Shown one piece after another: positions 6,851 to 11,438 of a stretch of DNA of 11,438 nucleotides. Position numbers and translations under genes: made by a program. Source of the stretch: JABABD01 sp965530995 (lineage in GTDB: Bacteria; Bacteroidota; Bacteroidia; Flavobacteriales; Flavobacteriaceae); assembly GCA_965530995.1 (NCBI GenBank), contig CBESOB010000086.1, positions 1 through 11,438 of the forward strand, written 5' to 3'. The notes beneath the pieces are model-generated. The model worked only from the letters and a program-made list of their open reading frames with translations. It searched no databases and was not told where the DNA came from. Position 1 is the stretch's first letter. Each line of letters opens with the position of its first letter.

Positions 6851-6858
6851 TATCTTTA
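6851..6858 (+). promoter_or_regulatory. Possible -7 element ahead of the amidohydrolase pair
   Basis: TATCTTTA is one base from TAnnTTTG and lies 27 bases before the ATG at 6886, followed by an A/T-rich leader with repeated TTAA units, as often seen before flavobacterial start codons. No clear -33 element is present. The gap (6801-6885) contains no terminator hairpin that I can see. Confidence 0.35.
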
Positions 6859-6885
6859 GGCAATTAATTAATTAATCAACCAAAT

Positions 6886-9846
6886 ATGTTTAGAAAGTAT
6901 CTCATCTTATCGATGCTTTTGTGCTCTCTTATGACGTTTGCACAAGAGTATTTTCCTAAAAATGATGGTGTTAAGACAACGGATAATATCTATACGGCAT
7001 TTACCAATGCCAAGATATATGTCACACCAACACAAATTATCGACAATGGCACCTTGCTCATTAAAAAGGGTAAAGTGGTCAATGCGTCCTCTTCAGTATC
7101 CATACCTAAAGATGCTGTGGTTATCGACCTAGCTGGCAAGAGCATATATCCTTCATTCATCGATATATTCTCGGGCTTTGGTGTTGAAAAACCAAAACGA
7201 ACGCCCGGTGGTGGACGATCTCCTCAATACGATGCGTCTCGTCAAGGATTCTATTGGAATGATCACATCATGCCAGAGACCAATGCCATTGATAAATTCA
7301 AGTATAATGATAAATCGGCAACCGATTTACGGAAGGCGGGCTTCGGAGTCGTGAATACACATTTGCAAGATGGTATTGCTAGAGGAAGTGGTGCATTGAT
7401 TGCCCTTAACGGAAAAGGCAACAACTCCAATCGTATTGTTGATGATCGCTCAGCGCAGTATTTCTCTTTGAGTAAAAGTGTGGCCTCAAGACAATCCTAT
7501 CCAGGTTCAGTTATGGGATCCATGGCATTATTGCGACAAGTGAAGCATGATGCTGATTGGTATGCTGGAGGAAATGCAGACGTGACTGATCGTTCTTTAG
7601 AAGCCTATATAGCCAATAAGAATATGATCAGTATCATTGATGCAGGCGATAAAGTGAACGCTTTGAGAGTTGATAAGGTAGGTGACGAAATCGGGACACA
7701 ATATGTGATTCTCGGTGGTGGTGATGAATATGAATGGGTGAGCGAAATAAAAGGCACCAACGCCAAATTCATTATTCCTATCAACTTCCCAAAAGCCTAT
7801 GATGTCGAGAATCCATTTTTGGCAAATTCATTGGAATTGGAATCCATGCGCGAATGGAATCAAAAACCATTCAATCCAAAAGTATTAGCAGACAATGGCG
7901 TTTCTTTCGCCTTGACCATGCATGATCTTAAAACATCTAAAGAATTCAAGGAAAACCTCATGAAAGCCATCAATCATGGCTTGAGCAAGACCAAGGCCTT
8001 AGAGGCATTGACCACGGTGCCTGCACAAATCCTTGGAAAAAGTAATGCCATAGGCTCCTTGAAAACAGGAAGCTGGGCAAATTTCTTGATTACCTCTGGC
8101 GATGTTTTTGATAAAGAAACCACACTTTATGAAAACTGGGTACAAGGTGAAAAACATATCATTGAAGACATAACTGTCAAAGACATTCGCGGGGAATATG
8201 AGTTAGCACTTGCTGGTAAAACTTATAACCTATCGATTACAGGTACCCCAAACAAACCAAAAGCAGAAGTGAAGAGTGGCGGCCAAAAATTAGGTTCTAA
8301 ATTATCCTATAAAGACGATTGGATGAACTTAACGGTGACCACAACAGATACAACGAAACAAGAATTCATTCGACTAGCATCTCACATCACTGCCGTTGGG
8401 AACATGAATGGCAAGGCCATTATGTCTAACGGTGCAGAGTCTTCTTTTTATGCAAAGAGAACCGGTGATGCCAAAGCATCAGACAAAAAGAAGAAGGACG
8501 AGAAAACCGAGGAGCCAAAAATGCTACCTCTAACCTATCCTAATGGTGCTTACGGATTCACACAACAGCCACGACAAGAATCAATCTTGTTCCAGAATGC
8601 TACGGTGTGGACCAATGAAAAAGAAGGTATTCTTGAAAATACAGATGTGTTGATCAAGAATGGAAAGATCTCCAAAATCGGGAAAAACCTTTCGACTAGT
8701 GGAGTAAAAGTGGTTGATGCAACAGGAAAACACGTAACATCTGGAATCATTGATGAGCATTCACACATTGCCGCTTCTAGTATTAACGAAGGCGGTCAGA
8801 ATTCATCTGCTGAAGTTACTATAGAAGATGTCATTGATGCTGAAGATGTTGATATCTATAGAAATCTAGGGGGAGGCGTTACTTCTATGCAGATTCTACA
8901 TGGTTCAGCAAATCCTATAGGTGGTCGTTCGGCGATCATTAAATTGAAGTGGGGTACATCGCCTCAAGAAATGATCTATAGCAACTCACCGAAGTTCATA
9001 AAATTTGCATTGGGTGAAAATGTGAAGCAGAGTAATTGGCAAAGTTTTGGGCGTTTCCCTCAGACAAGAATGGGTGTGGAACAACTCTACACCGATTATT
9101 TCAGTAGAGCAAAAGAATATGATGCCCTAAAGAAAAGTGGAAAGTCTTATAGAAAAGATGCTGAGTTAGAGACTTTGGCAGAAATACTAAATAAAGAGCG
9201 TTTTATCAGCTGTCACTCTTATGTGCAAAGTGAAATCAATATGCTCATGAAGGTTGCTGAAAAATTCAATTTTAAAATAAATACGTTCACACATATTTTA
9301 GAAGGTTATAAAGTAGCCGATAAGATGAAGGAGCATGGTGTCGGTGGATCTACATTTAGCGATTGGTGGGCCTATAAATATGAAGTGAATGATGCCATTC
9401 CGTATAACGCAGCAATAATGCACAACGCAGGAGTTGTCACTGCCATAAATAGTGATGACGGTGAAATGTCGAGACGTTTGAACCAGGAAGCGGCAAAATC
9501 TGTTAAGTATGGAGGTGTTTCTGAAGAAGATGCCTGGAAGTTCGTGACTTTGAATCCTGCTAAACTACTACATATTGACAACCGCGTTGGCAGCCTGAAA
9601 GTAGGTAAAGACGCTGATGTCGTTCTTTGGAGCGGCCATCCACTCTCTGTGTATAGTAAAGCAGAAAAAACCATGATCGAAGGTATTGTTTATTTCGACC
9701 TAGAGACTGACAAGCAATTGCGAGTAGCGGTCAAGAGAGAGAAGAGCGAACTCATTACCATGATGATGAAAGAGAAAAATAAGGGCATGAAGACACAACC
9801 GATCAAGAAAAAGGAGAAAGAATATCTTCATTGCAATTCACTTTAA
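6886..9846 (+). CDS. Exported two-module amidohydrolase family protein (N-terminal module degenerate)
   Basis: This 986 aa protein has a Sec signal peptide (hydrophobic 5-18, likely cut near TFAQ at 17-20) and two amidohydrolase-superfamily modules. The N-terminal module (about 35-430) has the small beta-sandwich and TIM-barrel outline, but where the family has HxH it reads SFIDIFSGFG (90-99), with no histidine. A beta-rich segment (about 433-525) and a lysine/glutamate linker (528-545) follow. The C-terminal module (about 565-940) keeps the metal site: DEHSH with His625 and His627, His777 in SCHSY, His803 in THILEGYK, Asp857 in NSDDGE, and Lys686 or Lys688 as a possible carboxylated lysine. 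The reaction is unknown; relatives hydrolyse cyclic amides or peptides (imidazolonepropionase/prolidase-like). The C-terminal tail is basic and charged. It forms an operon with the next gene, nine bases away. Family assignment is strong, substrate unassigned. Confidence 0.87.
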   Translation: MFRKYLILSMLLCSLMTFAQEYFPKNDGVKTTDNIYTAFTNAKIYVTPTQIIDNGTLLIKKGKVVNASSSVSIPKDAVVIDLAGKSIYPSFIDIFSGFGVEKPKRTPGGGRSPQYDASRQGFYWNDHIMPETNAIDKFKYNDKSATDLRKAGFGVVNTHLQDGIARGSGALIALNGKGNNSNRIVDDRSAQYFSLSKSVASRQSYPGSVMGSMALLRQVKHDADWYAGGNADVTDRSLEAYIANKNMISIIDAGDKVNALRVDKVGDEIGTQYVILGGGDEYEWVSEIKGTNAKFIIPINFPKAYDVENPFLANSLELESMREWNQKPFNPKVLADNGVSFALTMHDLKTSKEFKENLMKAINHGLSKTKALEALTTVPAQILGKSNAIGSLKTGSWANFLITSGDVFDKETTLYENWVQGEKHIIEDITVKDIRGEYELALAGKTYNLSITGTPNKPKAEVKSGGQKLGSKLSYKDDWMNLTVTTTDTTKQEFIRLASHITAVGNMNGKAIMSNGAESSFYAKRTGDAKASDKKKKDEKTEEPKMLPLTYPNGAYGFTQQPRQESILFQNATVWTNEKEGILENTDVLIKNGKISKIGKNLSTSGVKVVDATGKHVTSGIIDEHSHIAASSINEGGQNSSAEVTIEDVIDAEDVDIYRNLGGGVTSMQILHGSANPIGGRSAIIKLKWGTSPQEMIYSNSPKFIKFALGENVKQSNWQSFGRFPQTRMGVEQLYTDYFSRAKEYDALKKSGKSYRKDAELETLAEILNKERFISCHSYVQSEINMLMKVAEKFNFKINTFTHILEGYKVADKMKEHGVGGSTFSDWWAYKYEVNDAIPYNAAIMHNAGVVTAINSDDGEMSRRLNQEAAKSVKYGGVSEEDAWKFVTLNPAKLLHIDNRVGSLKVGKDADVVLWSGHPLSVYSKAEKTMIEGIVYFDLETDKQLRVAVKREKSELITMMMKEKNKGMKTQPIKKKEKEYLHCNSL

Positions 9847-9855
9847 AACGTAATC

Positions 9856-11166
9856 ATGATGAAAAACATATATAAAATACTGAATATAGGCTTGATGTTA
9901 AGTTGTGTGATTGCTTTTGCGCAACAGACACCAGCACCAAAACAAACAGAAGCTATCACTATTATGGGTGCTACTGCGCATATTGGCGACGGTAAGGTCA
10001 TTGAGAATAGTATCATCGTTATCGAGAACGGTAAGATCACGACGTGTGCAGATGCTGGAGTCGCAAAAATGGCAGCCAAAGGGCGCCAGATCGATGCGAC
10101 AGGAAAACATGTGTATCCTGGCTTCATAGCGCCTAATAGCACTCTAGGGCTACAAGAGATCGGCTCGGTAAGGGCAACTAATGATACCCGGGAAATCGGC
10201 AGCATGAATCCGCATATACGCAGTATCGTTGCGTACAATGCCGAATCGAAAATTGTAGAATCCATGAGGCCTAATGGAGTCTTGATAGGTCAAGCGACTC
10301 CGAGAGGAGGCTCGATATCAGGCACATCGTCGATTGTCCAATTTGATGCTTGGAACTGGGAAGACGCGGCAGTAAAAACCGATGACGGTATCCATATGAA
10401 CTGGCCAAATAGCTTTTCGAGAGGTCGTTGGTGGTTGGGTGAAGATCCAGGTTTAAAAGCTAATAAGGATTATGCCAAACAAGTGGACGCCATTAATATG
10501 TTCGTAGCGAAAAGCAAGGCACATGTCAATGGTAATTCAGCACAGAGAAACTTGCCAGCTGAAGCCATGAAAGGCTTGTTTGATGGCTCACAGAAACTCT
10601 ATGTGCATGTGAATGATGAAAAAGGCATTACCGATGCCGTTGGTTTTGCGAAAAGCCACAATTTTAATAATATGGTGATCGTTGGTGCTTATGAAGCTTA
10701 TAAAGTAGCCGATATGCTTAAGGCAAATAATATTGCAGTGCTATCTCAACGCGTACATAGTACACCAAATAGTGATGATGACGATTATGACCTGCCTTTT
10801 AAAATGGCGAAGCTACTCGTTGACAAAGGTGTGTTGGTAGGTTTAGAAAACAGCGGACAGATGGAACGTGCCAATGCACGTAATTTGCCATTTCAGGCTG
10901 GAACCTTAGTAGCTCATGGCATGGACAAGGAAGAAGCCTTAAAGCTCATCACCTCTAATACGGCTAAGATATTAGGCATTGATGATAGATTAGGCACACT
11001 GGAAGCTGGCAAGGACGCCACACTTTTTATTAGTGAAGGTGATGCCTTGGATATGCGTACCAATATTTTGACTCATGCATTTATTGAAGGACGAGAGATC
11101 AGTTTAGAGTCACACCAAACGAAGCTTTGGAAACGCTATTCTGAAAAGTATAAGGCTGGGAATTAA
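9856..11166 (+). CDS. Exported amidohydrolase-like protein lacking the HxH metal motif
   Basis: This 436 aa protein has a signal peptide (hydrophobic about 8-22, ending FAQQ) and one amidohydrolase-fold module. N- and C-terminal family signatures are clear: a GxxIxxGKI-like strand (53-62), ATGKHVYPGF (81-90), and the C-terminal TSNTAKILGIDDRLGTLEAGKDA (366-388). The metal site is not: the sequence after PGF reads IAPNSTLGL (91-99) where active members have IDxHxH. The barrel histidine of the THxxEGYK motif becomes GAYEAYK (277-283). The late Asp is replaced in the LENSGQ region (330-335). Only His251 (KLYVHVND) remains. It is therefore probably non-catalytic or differently catalytic, perhaps a partner subunit of the larger protein encoded nine bases upstream. 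The ATG at 9856 is followed directly by a second ATG at 9859; either could be used. Confidence 0.82.
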   Translation: MMKNIYKILNIGLMLSCVIAFAQQTPAPKQTEAITIMGATAHIGDGKVIENSIIVIENGKITTCADAGVAKMAAKGRQIDATGKHVYPGFIAPNSTLGLQEIGSVRATNDTREIGSMNPHIRSIVAYNAESKIVESMRPNGVLIGQATPRGGSISGTSSIVQFDAWNWEDAAVKTDDGIHMNWPNSFSRGRWWLGEDPGLKANKDYAKQVDAINMFVAKSKAHVNGNSAQRNLPAEAMKGLFDGSQKLYVHVNDEKGITDAVGFAKSHNFNNMVIVGAYEAYKVADMLKANNIAVLSQRVHSTPNSDDDDYDLPFKMAKLLVDKGVLVGLENSGQMERANARNLPFQAGTLVAHGMDKEEALKLITSNTAKILGIDDRLGTLEAGKDATLFISEGDALDMRTNILTHAFIEGREISLESHQTKLWKRYSEKYKAGN

Positions 11167-11181
11167 ATAGTCGCACCAAAG

Positions 11182-11361
11182 ATGGAGACATTTTCATTTA
11201 TAATCCCGGACCAGGCTGTATCCGGTCCATTAACAGTTACTGCAAAACTGAATTTTCAGCTGCTGGTAAAACCGGTTGCAGATTTCCTGGGGGTTCCGGA
11301 AGAAGAATCTAGAGTGTACGAAATCAATAAACAGCAGATAGTCATTGAGATACTGCCATAA
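11182..11361 (+). CDS. Unrecognised 59-codon open frame, possibly a gene remnant
   Basis: An ATG at 11182, 15 bases after the amidohydrolase stop and in the same frame, opens 59 codons to TAA at 11359-11361. The product begins METFSFIIPDQ, has a GPLTVTAKLNFQ segment (15-26) with alternating hydrophobic residues, a short helix-like stretch about 28-45, and ends on a beta-like IVIEILP. It has no signal peptide and no complete domain. The alternating pattern reminds me faintly of the C-terminal end of multihaem cytochrome c-type proteins, but this is only an impression. Five of six leucines are CTG and three of five prolines CCG, unlike the TTA/TTG/CTT- and CCA/CCT-rich neighbours. It could be a short real gene, the 3' remnant of a lost longer gene, or chance. 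Confidence 0.33.
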   Translation: METFSFIIPDQAVSGPLTVTAKLNFQLLVKPVADFLGVPEEESRVYEINKQQIVIEILP

Positions 11362-11438
11362 AAATTGTTTGATACACAGAAGACATTGACCGATTCTTGG
11401 CCAAATTGTAATATTTCATACCCTCTTGGACAATATTT
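11362..11438 (+). other. Unassigned right edge
   Basis: These 77 bases follow the TAA at 11359. The same frame stays open to the window end (about 25 codons) with no start codon, and no hairpin, promoter or RNA motif is evident. It may be the continuation of the remnant upstream or intergenic sequence. Too little is visible to decide. Confidence 0.2.

Noticed and set aside
6862..6877. Repeated TTAA units ahead of the large amidohydrolase start codon
   Set aside because: Short A/T-rich leaders of this kind are common before flavobacterial genes, and there is no sign of an operator or attachment site.
6801..6885. A terminator or small RNA in the gap between the DUF3810 gene and the amidohydrolases
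   Set aside because: I could find no stable GC-containing hairpin followed by a T-tract; only A/T-rich palindromic bits such as TTAATTAA are present.
9372..9674. A 100-codon open frame on the minus strand inside the large amidohydrolase gene
   Set aside because: It lies wholly antisense to a well-supported domain with conserved motifs, has no recognisable features, and is explained by the codon composition of the plus-strand gene.
6886..9846. Possible fusion by assembly error or read-through of two separate amidohydrolase genes
   Set aside because: The frame is open throughout, with a sensible spacer domain and linker, and only the first half carries a signal peptide, so a genuine two-module protein is the simpler reading.
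9843..10265. A 140-codon minus-strand open frame across the junction of the two amidohydrolase genes
   Set aside because: It is antisense to the signal peptide and first domain of the 436 aa protein, its product is cysteine-rich and featureless, and it has no promoter-like element.
11256..11438. A minus-strand open frame of about 60 codons entering from the right edge
   Set aside because: The translation is Cys/Ser-rich and unlike a folded protein, and it overlaps the more protein-like plus-strand frame.

Overview
The window comes from a member of the Bacteroidota, most likely the family Flavobacteriaceae. The evidence is AT-rich DNA, no Shine-Dalgarno sequences ahead of the genes, several -7 elements of the TAnnTTTG type, lipoproteins with flavobacterial-style signal sequences, and a recognisable gldI gene. 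The gliding-motility lipoprotein GldI is confined to this phylum. The gene content is mostly chromosomal housekeeping and cell-envelope functions. There is no CRISPR array, tRNA, rRNA, insertion sequence or prophage.

Left part (1-1301, minus strand): the 5' part of ndk (nucleoside diphosphate kinase) runs off the left edge. It is preceded by a PhoD-like alkaline phosphatase predicted to be a lipoprotein. A good promoter for ndk sits in the 135-base gap, just past the end of the phosphatase gene.

Central operon (1386-4153, plus strand): a DHH/DHHA1 phosphoesterase of the NrnA type overlaps gldI by four bases (ATGA). After nine bases comes a lipoprotein joining a cyclophilin domain to an FKBP domain through a charged helical linker. 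The operon therefore couples a cytoplasmic nanoRNA/pAp-degrading enzyme to two exported peptidyl-prolyl isomerase lipoproteins carrying three isomerase domains. It ends at a strong hairpin that also serves pepD, which converges on it from the other side.

Peptide-hydrolysis part (4204-6800): pepD (M20 Xaa-His dipeptidase, minus strand) is divergent from a membrane protein of the DUF3810 type with an HEIAH zinc-protease-like motif.

Right part (6886-11166, plus strand): two exported amidohydrolase-superfamily proteins of 986 and 436 residues are nine bases apart. Between them they contain three amidohydrolase modules, but only one (the C-terminal half of the large protein) keeps a full set of metal ligands. 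The other two have lost the HxH motif and look like pseudoenzyme modules.

Right edge (11167-11438): a 59-codon open frame with codon usage unlike its neighbours begins 15 bases after the last amidohydrolase, in the same frame. It may be a gene remnant or foreign DNA, and it is the least explained stretch of the window.

No clearly new multi-gene system is visible. The best leads are the one-active-site/three-module amidohydrolase pair, the nrnA-gldI-cyclophilin/FKBP operon, the uncharacterised DUF3810 protease-like protein, and the compositionally odd right end.
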